In this document: one piece after another, positions 16,130 to 25,358 of the stretch
Position numbering within the stretch: position 1 is the stretch's first letter
Layout: every line of letters starts with the position of its first letter
Origin: CAZHRK01 sp964534555
GTDB taxonomy: Bacteria > Babelota > Babeliae > Babelales > RVW-14
NCBI GenBank assembly: GCA_964534555.1
Contig: CAZHRK010000001.1
Location: forward strand, 558,001-622,000
Direction of reading: 5' to 3'
Length of the DNA: 64,000 nucleotides
Notes under the pieces: model-generated
Databases searched by the model: none
Told to the model about the DNA's origin: nothing
The model's input: the letters and a program-made list of their open reading frames with translations, nothing else
Translations under genes and position numbers: made by a program

Positions 16130-17106
16130 ACTGAGAATTCCTTGCATATAGCATCAAGGTGGAGACGCATTTCAGCTTCTGTCTGCGAGCGCAGGAGTGT
16201 TCCACGCCATTCAGATGCGTTATTGATACTTCTGATATATTGTGGAAGCTGCTTTTTAAATGGGATATACCCACCACCACCAAAATATTCAATATTAAGA
16301 TCAAGATGCTTGCGTGCGTATGTCAGTGCTGTCGTTGTTTCAACGGTGAATGTTTTACCTTGCGCAGCATCAGTCATTTCACGCATTTTCCATGGTGCGC
16401 CCCAGAGTGCGCGCCCAATCATAAAGCCATCAACCCCTGTTAGCTCATACACTTTTTGTGCTGTTTCAAACTTATTAATATTCCCTGAGAATATAACCGG
16501 TATTTTAACTGTTTGTTTGATTTGTTTGACTAGGTCATAGTCAAGGCGAGATGTAAAGCCTTCTGGCTGCGTGCGCGGGTGGATCATAATTGCTGCAACG
16601 CCAAGAGACTCAACTAATTGTGCAACTTCAAGGGCATTTTTTTGCTTAAATCCAGCGCGCATTTTGATGGTAAATGGAACCCTACCATTAATAGCTTTCA
16701 TAAATGCTTTGATCAGTATCTCAAGCTGCGGGAGGTTTGCCATAAGAGCTGATCCTGAGCCTGATTTAATAACTACAGGCGCGGGGCAGCCGATATTAAG
16801 GTTAATCATTACAAAGCCATGCTGAATTACTTTTTCAACTGCTTGTTCTAAAAACTCAACCCTATTGGCTGAAAACTGGAATGCAAGGGGTTGTTCGACT
16901 TGTTTGTACTTAACCGTCATTCCTGTTTTTTCATTTGCTACGCATGAAACATGGCGCATCTCTGTCATGAGAAGCTCTTCTGGGCTAAACTCACGGATAA
17001 GCTGGCGGAGAGGGGAATCTGTAATCCCATCAAGCGGCGCAGCCATAAAGCGTGGAACAAGAAGGCCACCAATATTAATTTTTTCTTGCCAGAAATTAGG
17101 GTTCAT
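16126..17106 (-). CDS. dus: tRNA-dihydrouridine synthase
   Basis: Reduces uridines in the tRNA D-loop using FMN and NADPH. TIM-barrel start VPRFMAAPLDGITDSPLRQL, the active-site Cys in LNIGCPAPVV, an FMN/substrate region (FTIKMRAGF), IFSGNINKFE, and the family ending GFMIGRALWGAPW. A C-terminal helical domain completes the protein at about 326 residues, a normal length. The ATG at 17106 is preferred over the TTG at 17121. The stop overlaps the mreC start. DusB-like by overall pattern, but the subfamily is uncertain. Confidence 0.93.
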   Translation of the reverse strand: MNPNFWQEKINIGGLLVPRFMAAPLDGITDSPLRQLIREFSPEELLMTEMRHVSCVANEKTGMTVKYKQVEQPLAFQFSANRVEFLEQAVEKVIQHGFVMINLNIGCPAPVVIKSGSGSALMANLPQLEILIKAFMKAINGRVPFTIKMRAGFKQKNALEVAQLVESLGVAAIMIHPRTQPEGFTSRLDYDLVKQIKQTVKIPVIFSGNINKFETAQKVYELTGVDGFMIGRALWGAPWKMREMTDAAQGKTFTVETTTALTYARKHLDLNIEYFGGGGYIPFKKQLPQYIRSINNASEWRGTLLRSQTEAEMRLHLDAICKEFSV

Positions 17107-17180
17107 ACGTATCCAAAACAATTAATTTAACTGAGAGACAGCAATCTAAGCTGCGTTCTGCTCGTTTGAATCAAAACAAA

Positions 17181-17217
17181 ACGCGGAAGAGCTGTGCATT
17201 TTGTAGCTCTTCCGCGT
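17181..17217 (-). terminator. Intrinsic terminator of gatC-gatA
   Basis: A perfect 13-bp stem ACGCGGAAGAGCT/AGCTCTTCCGCGT with an 11-base loop. On the minus strand it is followed by TTTGTTTTGA. It lies just after the gatA stop. Confidence 0.85.
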
Positions 17218-17238
17218 GTATTATATCATGTTTTCTGC

Positions 17239-18651
17239 TTAGGCAAAATCGGGAGCAACCTGTTTATAGTATTCAGTTGCTTGCTCATATGCGTAACCAA
17301 CCTTATAAAGGAGGCTTTCACTGAGTGCTGGGCCCATAAATTGTATACCTAGCGGCAGCCCAGAACGATTAAATCCATTCGGTACGTTGAGCGCTGGCGT
17401 GCCGATAATACAGTTTGCAACTGTAAAATAGTCTGCCATATACATAGCAAGCGGATCGTGTGATAGTGAGCCGATCTCAAACGCAGGGGTTGGGGTGGTT
17501 GGGCTTAGAAGTACATCAACGTTTCTAAATGCTTCTTCAAATTCAGCGCGCAGTACTTTTCTAACGGCCTGAGCTTTATTGTAATACGCATCAATATGTC
17601 CAGCAGAAAGTACGTAGTTTCCAACCATGATGCGGCGTTTAACCTCATTTCCAAACCCATCGTGACGGGTTTTTAGGTACATGTCAGCAAGGTCTTTAAA
17701 CTCTTGCGCGCGCGCGCCGTATAGTGTTCCATCGTAACGTGATAGATTTGATGCAGCTTCTGCTCTGCTGATAACAAAATAAAGTGCAATTGCATAACTC
17801 AAACTAGGTATCTCAACCTCTTGAATAACAGCACCCATTTTTTTTAGCGTTTCTATTGATTCAAGGAGCTTTGCTTTTACTTCAGCATCAACGCCGTCAG
17901 ATACGAGTGAGTCTTTTATCACACCGATGCGCAATCCATCTGGAAGTTTTCCATCAAGGCCATCTAGATAATTTTGAGCAGGATTTGGTAGGGAGTTTGC
18001 ATCTTTTGCATCATTGCCTGCAATTATAGTTTGAAGATAAGCATTATCTTTTACTGTGCGGGTGATAACGCCTGGTTGATCAGTTGATGAGGCAAATGCA
18101 ATTACACCAAATCGTGAGTTTCTTCCGTATGTTGGGTAGAGTGCGACTAAATTGCAAAATGATGCTGGTTGACGTACTGATCCGCCTGTCTCAGTTCCTA
18201 ATGCAGCTGGTGCAAGTCCTGCTGCAACCGCTGCAGCTGACCCAGAGCTTGAGCCACCTGGGACTAAAGACGTCTTCCACGGGTTTTTTGTAGGGCCATA
18301 ATGAGAAAACTCACCAGATCCACCCATTGCAAACTCGTCCATATTTGTTCGCCCAAGCGAATAAATTCCATGCTCTTTGAGTCGTGAAACAACCGTTGCG
18401 TCATATGGTGCGCTATAGTTTTTCAAGATTGCAGAGCCTGCTGAGGTTGTTTTACCTTCCTGGCAGATGTTGTCTTTGATTAATATCGGAAGACCGTGCT
18501 CAGCATTATCAAATGTTTCAATAACAGCATTTATTGAAGGATTAAGTTGTTTGATACGGTTTTTATAATATTCAGAGACCTCTTTTGCAGAAACTTTTCC
18601 TGATTCAATAAGGCTTTTGATCTCTAAAAGTGTAAGAGCTGGGTGTAACAT
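17239..18651 (-). CDS. gatA: Aspartyl/glutamyl-tRNA amidotransferase subunit A
   Basis: Amidase subunit of GatCAB, which converts Glu-tRNA-Gln and/or Asp-tRNA-Asn to the amidated forms; it generates ammonia from glutamine. The amidase-signature triad region is intact: KDNICQEG (catalytic Lys), GGSSSGSAAAVAAG (cis-Ser) and TETGGSVRQPASFC (Ser nucleophile). 470 residues, slightly short. Upstream and co-directional is gatC, 9 bases apart. gatB is not in the window. Its presence implies the cell lacks GlnRS and/or AsnRS. Confidence 0.96.
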   Translation of the reverse strand: MLHPALTLLEIKSLIESGKVSAKEVSEYYKNRIKQLNPSINAVIETFDNAEHGLPILIKDNICQEGKTTSAGSAILKNYSAPYDATVVSRLKEHGIYSLGRTNMDEFAMGGSGEFSHYGPTKNPWKTSLVPGGSSSGSAAAVAAGLAPAALGTETGGSVRQPASFCNLVALYPTYGRNSRFGVIAFASSTDQPGVITRTVKDNAYLQTIIAGNDAKDANSLPNPAQNYLDGLDGKLPDGLRIGVIKDSLVSDGVDAEVKAKLLESIETLKKMGAVIQEVEIPSLSYAIALYFVISRAEAASNLSRYDGTLYGARAQEFKDLADMYLKTRHDGFGNEVKRRIMVGNYVLSAGHIDAYYNKAQAVRKVLRAEFEEAFRNVDVLLSPTTPTPAFEIGSLSHDPLAMYMADYFTVANCIIGTPALNVPNGFNRSGLPLGIQFMGPALSESLLYKVGYAYEQATEYYKQVAPDFA

Positions 18652-18660
18652 CGCGTACCA

Positions 18661-18948
18661 CTACTTTTCGTCTAAAATTTTTGGAACAGCAAAGTATGTT
18701 TCATCAACCATTGGTGCTTGCGCAAGTATTTTTTCTGATTGAAATGGTTGTGCAACATCTTCCCTCAGCACATTAACAAGTGTTGGCTTGATAGCATGCT
18801 GCTGAGTTGGAGCTAGTTTTTTTATTTGATCAACATAATTCAGAATCGATGTTATTTGATCTGAAAAATAAGAAATTTCTTTCTCATCAAATGTAAGAGC
18901 GGAGAGTTTTGCCAGGTGCAAAAGCTCTTCTTTGCTGATGTGTGCCAT
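18661..18948 (-). CDS. gatC: Aspartyl/glutamyl-tRNA amidotransferase subunit C
   Basis: Small stabilising subunit of GatCAB. It begins MAHISKEELLHLAKLSALTF and contains the typical FSDQITSILNYVDQIKKL helix and a Pro-rich ending. The ATG at 18948 is chosen: AGGA stands about 9 bases upstream, and the alternative ATG at 18981 would overlap the MATE gene and lacks a well-spaced ribosome-binding site. The product is 95 residues, the normal GatC length. Confidence 0.93.
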   Translation of the reverse strand: MAHISKEELLHLAKLSALTFDEKEISYFSDQITSILNYVDQIKKLAPTQQHAIKPTLVNVLREDVAQPFQSEKILAQAPMVDETYFAVPKILDEK

Positions 18949-18959
18949 GCTCAGAGGTC

Positions 18960-20348
18960 CTACAGTGTCGACTTTTGCCATGCCCTGCTTTTGATTCTAT
19001 ACAGGTACGCAAGGCTGATAAGTCCAGTTGTTATATAAAATGATCCGTATACAAGTGTAAATTTAAGTGCTGCACTTTGAATGCTACAGTTTGCTAAAAG
19101 CCATGATACAGGGAAAAAGAACATCCCACACGCTATAGCACGGACAGCCATAACTGTGCGTACATCACCAGCTCCTCGTAGCGCTCCCGCAAGTACTACT
19201 TGAGTAAAGTCAAAAACAAGTAAGATACTTACAACGGGGAGAATGCTCGCTGCAAAACTTGTGAATTTGCCCAGAGGGTCAAAGAAACTTATAAAATAGC
19301 TACTATTTGTTATAAGCAACAGCAAGCATGGAAAGAGTGTTGCACATGTAAACAAATACACCTTTTTGATATTGCTAAGTGCGCCATCATAATCGCGCGC
19401 ACCCAATGAATTGCTTACAAGAAACGTAATAACGATTGCTGAAGTGATCACTGGGAGAAATGCAAAGCGCTCTAAGTTTTTGATCACGTCATAGCTTACA
19501 ATCGCGTATTCGCCTAGTGGCGTAATCATTTTTGACAGCCAAATGTATGACATAGCAATTGTTGCCTTATCAATGATAACCGGCCAGCTCATGTTAAGGA
19601 GTCTTAGAATTCTTTTGCCACTAAAAATACCAAAGAAAAGTTTTGGGAAGTATTTTTTATAGTCAGGATTAAACAAGATATATCCAAGCGCGACTCCGCA
19701 CATAATGATATTTTGCGCGACTGACGCCCACGCTGATCCCATTAAGCCGATCGATGGCATACCAAAACGACCCAAGACAAGCCCAATATCAAGAACGATA
19801 AATGTTGCTATGCCAAGCATGTTAATAAACATAGGCATTCGTGTGTTTTTAACAGCACGCATAAACCCAAGCAAACCAAGGGTAATAAACGCAAAAAACA
19901 TGCCTAAAGATTTGAGCTGTAGAAAAGGAGTCCCATGTTCTATCATTGCTTGCGGAACTCCCAGCCAGCTGTAGATTCCTTTTGCGCAAGCAAAAACAAG
20001 CATAAACTGGATCATTCCAAACAAAAATGTTGTCCAAAAAGTATCAGCAAGTCCTTCGCCACATCTTTCATATTCTTCGGCTCCGTTATGCCGCCCAATA
20101 ATTGCTATTGCGCCTACAGGGATAGCCTCTGATATTTTAATAAGCATATGAAGGAAGTTGACACCCATCCCCATTGCACCGTAGATCATAGTCGATTTGA
20201 GCTGCGAGATTGTGTATGAATCAATAATCGGAGGGAGTGATACAAGGATTGTTGCAGATATAAGTTCGGGTAGCCAGTACCACGCAATGCGTCGATAAGG
20301 CTCTCCACTTGATCTGATGCCTTTAAATGTACTAAAAAGATTTTTCAT
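18960..20348 (-). CDS. MATE-family multidrug/metabolite exporter
   Basis: Inner-membrane cation-coupled exporter with about 12 hydrophobic helices in two similar halves. The N-terminal half has IAWYWLPELISATILVSLPPIIDSY-type features and an acidic residue in helix 1, and the loop sequence EGLADTFWTTF is consistent with MATE. The ATG at 20348, preceded by AGGATATTTG, is chosen over upstream starts. About 462 residues. It is followed immediately by gatC on the same strand. The substrate cannot be inferred; assignment to MATE rather than another MOP-superfamily flippase is likely but by eye. Confidence 0.75.
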   Translation of the reverse strand: MKNLFSTFKGIRSSGEPYRRIAWYWLPELISATILVSLPPIIDSYTISQLKSTMIYGAMGMGVNFLHMLIKISEAIPVGAIAIIGRHNGAEEYERCGEGLADTFWTTFLFGMIQFMLVFACAKGIYSWLGVPQAMIEHGTPFLQLKSLGMFFAFITLGLLGFMRAVKNTRMPMFINMLGIATFIVLDIGLVLGRFGMPSIGLMGSAWASVAQNIIMCGVALGYILFNPDYKKYFPKLFFGIFSGKRILRLLNMSWPVIIDKATIAMSYIWLSKMITPLGEYAIVSYDVIKNLERFAFLPVITSAIVITFLVSNSLGARDYDGALSNIKKVYLFTCATLFPCLLLLITNSSYFISFFDPLGKFTSFAASILPVVSILLVFDFTQVVLAGALRGAGDVRTVMAVRAIACGMFFFPVSWLLANCSIQSAALKFTLVYGSFYITTGLISLAYLYRIKSRAWQKSTL

Positions 20349-20608
20349 CAAATATCCTAGCATCCAACGATATTGCACAGGTGTTTTTTGTATAATGCAA
20401 TAAGCCTTACACAACAGATAAAAAAGTAAAGCTTGCTACCGCTGTTGACTTTGTGACTATTTTTACCCAATTAGAGGGGGGTCATTCTACCACAAAATAT
20501 CTTTTTTGTATGGTCAAATCTCTCTCCCAATAGATTAGATTAACTGTTTACAATCATTTTTATTGCCCCATACACTCAGTGTTATAAGACACTTATTTGG
20601 GGGTGGGG

Positions 20609-21406
20609 ATGGTTATACTAAAACTTTTTTTAAGCCTTTGTTTGCTTTTAGTGTCACATGATCTAAGGGCAGATTTGCCTGATTTCTTAATTCTTGGTGT
20701 TACAAAATGTGGAACAACAAGCCTTTTTGACTACTTAACCCAACATGAAAATATTGTGAGGGGTGCTGACAAAGAGCTGCATTATTTTGATTCTGGGGTG
20801 CACGGTTTGCCTGAGGGCAAAAACGATAGATGGTACGTCGATCAATTTCCGAGCAGGGCGTGCGGTAAAACCCCATGCTATTTTTGGAAAAAAAAGTGTG
20901 ATCGGCGAATTTACTCTACTTTTTGTGAAGGAATTTACTCTAATTCCAAGACAAAAAAAGTCCGCTTTATTGTGATTTTGAGAGATCCTGTTGCTCGGAT
21001 GATTTCTGCTTACGCAATGCTTTGTCGACGCGGCAAAGAGCTGAATACGTTTGAAGATGCAATTAAATCAAGAGAAATGTATGAGCGGTATTTCTTTGCT
21101 GGTATGTACATTGAGCATGTGCGTAAGTGGCTGGCATTATTCCCACGTGAACAATTTCTTTTTCTTATTGCTGAAGATATGTTCAAAGACCCTGTAAACG
21201 AAGTAAATAAAGCATTTCGGTTTCTTGGTCTTGAAGAATGTACTTTGCCAAGTTATCCAGTTTCTAACTCAGGTGATAATAAACCTGTTGTATCAGATGA
21301 TGTATTAAGAACATTGTATGATTTTTATGCTCCGTATAATGCCGAACTTGAAGTTTTTCTTGGTCGGCAGCTTCCTTGGAAAATGAAGCAATCAAGCCAA
21401 GGATAA
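20609..21406 (+). CDS. Exported sulfotransferase (HS-sulfotransferase-like), copy 1
   Basis: Predicted to transfer sulfate from PAPS to a glycan or other acceptor. A signal peptide (MVILKLFLSLCLLLVSHDLRA) is followed directly by the PAPS 5'-phosphosulfate loop GVTKCGTTSL (residues 30-39). The KELHYFD segment typical of heparan-sulfate sulfotransferases follows. The 3'-phosphate-binding motif VILRDPVARMISAY lies near the middle, and the C-terminal part has FLFLIAEDMFKDP and RQLPWKM. GGGGGTGGGG precedes the ATG at 20609. It has more Cys residues than its tandem paralogue. An N-terminal export signal on a PAPS-dependent enzyme is unusual (see findings). Confidence 0.85.
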   Translation: MVILKLFLSLCLLLVSHDLRADLPDFLILGVTKCGTTSLFDYLTQHENIVRGADKELHYFDSGVHGLPEGKNDRWYVDQFPSRACGKTPCYFWKKKCDRRIYSTFCEGIYSNSKTKKVRFIVILRDPVARMISAYAMLCRRGKELNTFEDAIKSREMYERYFFAGMYIEHVRKWLALFPREQFLFLIAEDMFKDPVNEVNKAFRFLGLEECTLPSYPVSNSGDNKPVVSDDVLRTLYDFYAPYNAELEVFLGRQLPWKMKQSSQG

Positions 21407-21457
21407 TCACTTAGATAGCGATTGTATTTTTTGTTCTATTTAGTTGGGGAAGTAGTA

Positions 21458-22201
21458 ATGGTTTTAAGATATATATTTTTGATGGTTTTTTTTCTTTGTT
21501 CACACGTGTATGCCGATTTGCCAGATTTCATGGTCCTGGGTGTTACAAAATGTGCGACTACAAGCTTGTTTAGATATCTTTCTACGCATAAAGATATTAA
21601 GCGTGGGCCTAAAAAAGAAGTACACTTCTTTGATATGAATTACGCTCAAAAACTGACATGGTACAAAAATCAGTTGCCAGCAAAAGAAGCAGGTAAAATA
21701 ATAGGAGAGGCTACACCATCGTATTTTTGGAAGCCTGAGTGTCTTGCGCGCATTGCTCGTAGCTGTCCAGATACAAAATTTATTGTGATTATGCGGGACC
21801 CTGTTAAGAGGATGATTTCTGACTACACGATGCTGGTTCGTCAGGGGAAAGAGAAGCTTTCTTTTGAGCATGCTATTAAGAACAAAAGCCGTTTTGATCG
21901 CTATTATTCAGCTGGAATGTACAGTAAACATATTAAGCGCTGGTTATCAGTTTTTCCTGCTGATCAGTTTCTTTTTCTTATTTCAGATGATTTATATAAA
22001 AATCCTGCCGATGAGGTTAATAGAGTATTTAAGTTTCTTGGTGTAGAAGAATATACATTACCTGAATATCCAATCTGCCATGTTGGCGGTAAAAAGCCTG
22101 AGATATCTCCCGAGCTTCTTGCATCACTGTATGCTTTTTATGAGCCATACACGCGAGAGTTAGAAGAATTCCTAGGGCGCACACTTCCATGGAGAATGTG
22201 A
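21458..22201 (+). CDS. Exported sulfotransferase (HS-sulfotransferase-like), copy 2
   Basis: Tandem paralogue of the gene ending at 21406, 50 bases downstream. Same design: signal peptide (MVLRYIFLMVFFLCSHVYA), PAPS loop GVTKCATTSLFRYL, KEVHFFD, VIMRDPVKRMISDY, FLFLISDDLYKNP, and C-terminal GRTLPWRM. The frame opens at 21422, but GGGGAAG upstream of 21458 and the signal peptide favour that start. The two copies differ by a short insertion in the first third, where copy 1 has an extra Cys-rich loop, suggesting divergence in acceptor choice. Gene-pair duplication is direct from the sequence. Confidence 0.85.
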   Translation: MVLRYIFLMVFFLCSHVYADLPDFMVLGVTKCATTSLFRYLSTHKDIKRGPKKEVHFFDMNYAQKLTWYKNQLPAKEAGKIIGEATPSYFWKPECLARIARSCPDTKFIVIMRDPVKRMISDYTMLVRQGKEKLSFEHAIKNKSRFDRYYSAGMYSKHIKRWLSVFPADQFLFLISDDLYKNPADEVNRVFKFLGVEEYTLPEYPICHVGGKKPEISPELLASLYAFYEPYTRELEEFLGRTLPWRM

Positions 22202-22222
22202 ACCCTAGGAATAGCTGCAATA

Positions 22223-23899
22223 TTAGTCTGTTATTCCAGGAAGAACTTTATATGGTGATGCGCTTGGTTTAGGGACGTTTAATATGTGTGCAAGTGTCAC
22301 CGGGAGTTGTGCAACCCACACCTTCCCGGTGATTTTTTTATGTTCATACTGTCCAGGCAAAAGAATAGACAATGGTACGTGGGTATCATATTCATATGGG
22401 CTAAGATGTGATGTTCCGCTTGGGAAGTTTGTAATCAGGCAGTAAGGTTCTGGCATACAAATAAGGTCGCCCATGCGCCCTTGGTAAAGTTGGTTTTTAT
22501 AAAATTGTTCTAGTTGATCTGCGTCAAATGGTAGGTGCGAAAGCTCTCTAAATGTCCAAACTTTTTTTATTCCTCTGATTGATAATAAATGCTGTTTAAA
22601 TCGTCTGATGACAGATCTTTTCGTCGTGCGAGGTAGGTTGTTCAGCAGATTTTTATCGAACACAAAATACGTTGGCTCAAAGGCTTTAACGACCTCATCA
22701 AGGCCGAATTCTTTTTTAGCAATATCATTAAGTTCGCTCATAACGCTCTGCGCATTAATTCTGCGGGCAAGGTTAATACCTTGTTTTTTTGCGATTTCAG
22801 GAATTGGGCAAATACCATGATCACCAGTTACGACAAAGAGGCAGTTGCTACGGCCAAATACTCGTCGTACTTTACTCATGAAATTACCTATTTGGTAGTC
22901 TGCATGGTAGAGGATATCAAGCATTTCAAGTCTATCAGGTCCAACGAAGTGGCCGCACAAATCAAGCGTGCTGAGGCTTATCCACAATAAAAATTCTGTG
23001 TTTTCGTCTTGATCTAGCTCATGTTGTATGCATGCATCGGCAAAATCAAGAAGGTCTTGGCTTGATTGGGGTGTTTTAATATAAAAATCAAAAGCTTTTT
23101 TTATGGAGCGGTCGATGGCAAGGATTTGTCTTTCTGGGAGGCAGTAATCATATGCTGAGCCCTCGAAATCTTTTGCATAAGGAAAGTCATAATATGCGCT
23201 ATCAAGATCATAAAAAGGCTGCCATTCAACTGTTTTCATATGCTCGTAATCCATGCTTTTATTAAAGTCAGTAACCCAAGATGGAAGCTCTTTAAAATAA
23301 GCTTTACTCGATGTAAAACCACCTGTGCAAATATTAAACCATAAAGCTTTTCCAAGTCTGTGCGCGCATGAGATTGCAGGGTGGTCTTTAAGCGAAAGTG
23401 AGTAGCATACGCGGCGCTGCCCTTGTGGTGAGAGTTTCATAAATTGATCACTCAAACCATCTACTCTTGTATTGTGTTGAGATTTTCCAGCAAGGCTAGA
23501 ATCACATTTTCCAAACTGTGCAGATTCTGGCGATGGGTCAGCTTCATACTCACGTTTTTTGTAGTCGTCGTGAATCCATTGATTAAGTACAGCTCCATGA
23601 ATCTTGGGCATGCACCCAACTGATAGTGCGTGGTGCCCTGGCGTTGTCTCTGGAATACCATGAGCGTGATACGCTTCTGTATAAGTTATGCCATTATTTA
23701 GTAATTCTCCCAGGCCGTACTTTAAATTGTGGCCTATTTTTTGTAAGTAGCCATGAGCAAATTGGTCTATAACAAAAACAACTGTTATTTTCGGTGTTTT
23801 TTTTACGTGAGTGTGATCTTTTCTTCTTCCTAAGCAGGCGTTATCATGAGTTATGAGCAGAATAATAAGAGTAAATAATAATCTGATAGATAAAGACAT
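22223..23899 (-). CDS. Exported alkaline-phosphatase-superfamily enzyme (PafA/NPP-like)
   Basis: A periplasmic or secreted metal-dependent phosphatase or phosphodiesterase. Signal peptide (about residues 1-23), then the first metal ligand in VVFVIDQFAHGYL and the Thr nucleophile in IPETTPGHHALSVG. The second set of metal ligands is in STLDLCGHFVGPDRLE and VTGDHGICPIPE, with a late His in SGTSHLSPYEYDTHVPL. This set matches the PafA-type alkaline phosphatases. About 558 residues, full length. The ATG at 23899 has GGGG upstream. It is convergent with the sulfotransferases and divergent from the membrane protein at 23898. The substrate is unknown; phosphomonoester is most likely. Confidence 0.82.
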   Translation of the reverse strand: MSLSIRLLFTLIILLITHDNACLGRRKDHTHVKKTPKITVVFVIDQFAHGYLQKIGHNLKYGLGELLNNGITYTEAYHAHGIPETTPGHHALSVGCMPKIHGAVLNQWIHDDYKKREYEADPSPESAQFGKCDSSLAGKSQHNTRVDGLSDQFMKLSPQGQRRVCYSLSLKDHPAISCAHRLGKALWFNICTGGFTSSKAYFKELPSWVTDFNKSMDYEHMKTVEWQPFYDLDSAYYDFPYAKDFEGSAYDYCLPERQILAIDRSIKKAFDFYIKTPQSSQDLLDFADACIQHELDQDENTEFLLWISLSTLDLCGHFVGPDRLEMLDILYHADYQIGNFMSKVRRVFGRSNCLFVVTGDHGICPIPEIAKKQGINLARRINAQSVMSELNDIAKKEFGLDEVVKAFEPTYFVFDKNLLNNLPRTTKRSVIRRFKQHLLSIRGIKKVWTFRELSHLPFDADQLEQFYKNQLYQGRMGDLICMPEPYCLITNFPSGTSHLSPYEYDTHVPLSILLPGQYEHKKITGKVWVAQLPVTLAHILNVPKPSASPYKVLPGITD

Positions 23900-24908
23900 G
23901 GTAAACCCCGCAATAAAAAATGGCACATGCGCTTACGCTACCACAGGGCTTTTGAGAGCATCAAGAAAACGGTTTTGGATGCTTTTGCACCTTGTGATGC
24001 TTCTTATTACTTTTCATTGTGCGTATCCAATTAAGTTTGAATTAATGAGTGATCCGCAGGAGTTTTTTGATCATAACCACGTATGGGTGCGCGCTGTGCT
24101 TGAGCCTAAGGAGAAGATGCTTTTTAGGAAAGGACTGTCTTGGCAGCCCGTTGACTATGATTTTGAAATTAAAAAAATTGATGAAATAACGGAGCCCGTT
24201 AAAAGCTATGTTAAATCTTTTGGCAAGCAGATGAAGGGCTTTGTATCGCATGCGATATTTAAAATCAAAATACAGGCTTCTACGCCTGGGGTAGAGAGTA
24301 TTCCTGATCTTTCAATTGCTGGAATGATTGAGATGGCAGATGGCGCAATCGTAGCGTTCCATGAAACGATTCATTCAGCGCCGCATGTGGTGGGTTTCCC
24401 TGCTCATCAAGATCAAAGTGTAAATCAGTCTACTGAAATTTCGTATGCTCAGGCGCCAATTAACTGGCAAGAAGTTGAGGATGTTAATAAGCAAATTACT
24501 GTTTTACGCTTGGCGCAGCAGGTTTGGCGAGCTGTCTGTTTTGTATTGAGGCTTTTAAGCTCTGTATATTTTATGATCATGCTTATTGTGCTCTGTATTT
24601 TTTTCCTGCTTAGATTTTTATGGGGTGCATCGTTGTTTTCGTGGTCTATAACCCATGGTTTTCTTAACAGCCTGATTCTTAGCATAGCCGCTACTCTTTT
24701 GTTTGGTGCTTGTTTTTGGGTAATACGAAGCATTATTTTGACATCACTTTTTGCTACGACGCTTATGATCACGGGTGTGATTCTTCTTTATCAAGGTATT
24801 AATCAGCAAACTTTTATAGCGCGCTTGAAAAACGTGGTTGGTTTTATTTGTTGTGCAACACCATTACCTCTGTTAGTTGGGGCTGTAATGGTTTGGTATG
24901 GCCTATAA
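23898..24908 (+). CDS. Unknown membrane protein with large extracytoplasmic domain
   Basis: No family firmly recognised. Up to 336 residues: one hydrophobic helix (about 28-45 from this start), a soluble domain of about 150 residues, then four hydrophobic helices in the C-terminal third (about 205-335). The overall topology (one helix, soluble domain, several C-terminal helices) recalls TMEM43, but no diagnostic motif supports that. The start is uncertain: ATGs at 23898, 23979 and 23997 are all possible, and none has a strong ribosome-binding site. The first overlaps the start codon of the divergent phosphatase gene in the sequence CATG. Confidence 0.6.
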   Translation: MVNPAIKNGTCAYATTGLLRASRKRFWMLLHLVMLLITFHCAYPIKFELMSDPQEFFDHNHVWVRAVLEPKEKMLFRKGLSWQPVDYDFEIKKIDEITEPVKSYVKSFGKQMKGFVSHAIFKIKIQASTPGVESIPDLSIAGMIEMADGAIVAFHETIHSAPHVVGFPAHQDQSVNQSTEISYAQAPINWQEVEDVNKQITVLRLAQQVWRAVCFVLRLLSSVYFMIMLIVLCIFFLLRFLWGASLFSWSITHGFLNSLILSIAATLLFGACFWVIRSIILTSLFATTLMITGVILLYQGINQQTFIARLKNVVGFICCATPLPLLVGAVMVWYGL

Positions 24909-24910
24909 AA

Positions 24911-24936
24911 AAGACCAGGTATTTTTACCTGGTCTT
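24911..24936. terminator. Bidirectional intrinsic terminator
   Basis: Stem AAGACCAGGTA/TACCTGGTCTT (11 bp) with a TTTT loop. It lies between the convergent membrane-protein gene and hpf. Confidence 0.85.
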
Positions 24937-24960
24937 AAGCTTAAGCTGATTAACGTGCCT

Positions 24961-25311
24961 TTAAGATTTGTAAAATTTTGATTTTTCAGTTTCAGGCCGT
25001 TGGTTTTTATTTTTGATTTTGTCTTTTTCTTTTTTTATAAGCGCGATCATACGATTTACAGCTTTGTCTACCACTGCGTACATATCTTGGCCTTCGTCAT
25101 GGGCATCAAGTGTAAAGAAGGCTGTTTTGAGATGTATTTCAACTGCGTGGTGAGGGTGTTGTTTGTTAGCTTTAAGGAATACATCAGCGCGTAGTGGTGG
25201 GTGTTCTTCAAAGCTTTTGAGCAGCTCAGTTATCTTGTCAAAGCGCTCATTGACATGGCTCTCAAGCGCATCAGAATGATCCATATGCTGAAAGCTAATG
25301 ATAAGTTTCAT
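24961..25311 (-). CDS. hpf: Ribosome hibernation promoting factor (short HPF/RaiA type)
   Basis: Binds the 30S decoding region and silences ribosomes under starvation. The 116-residue protein has the single beta-alpha-beta fold of short HPF: start MKLIISFQHMDHSDALESHV, a charged strand, then DMYAVVDKAVNRMIALIKKEKDK near the C-terminus, followed by a Lys-rich tail. It lacks the second dimerisation domain of long HPF. It follows lptB in the upstream operon by about 50 bases, as hpf often does next to lptB in other bacteria. Confidence 0.9.
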   Translation of the reverse strand: MKLIISFQHMDHSDALESHVNERFDKITELLKSFEEHPPLRADVFLKANKQHPHHAVEIHLKTAFFTLDAHDEGQDMYAVVDKAVNRMIALIKKEKDKIKNKNQRPETEKSKFYKS

Positions 25312-25358
25312 GCGATATCTCCCCGATTTTAGGGTGCTAAGATGCTTTGGTGGCTTGC

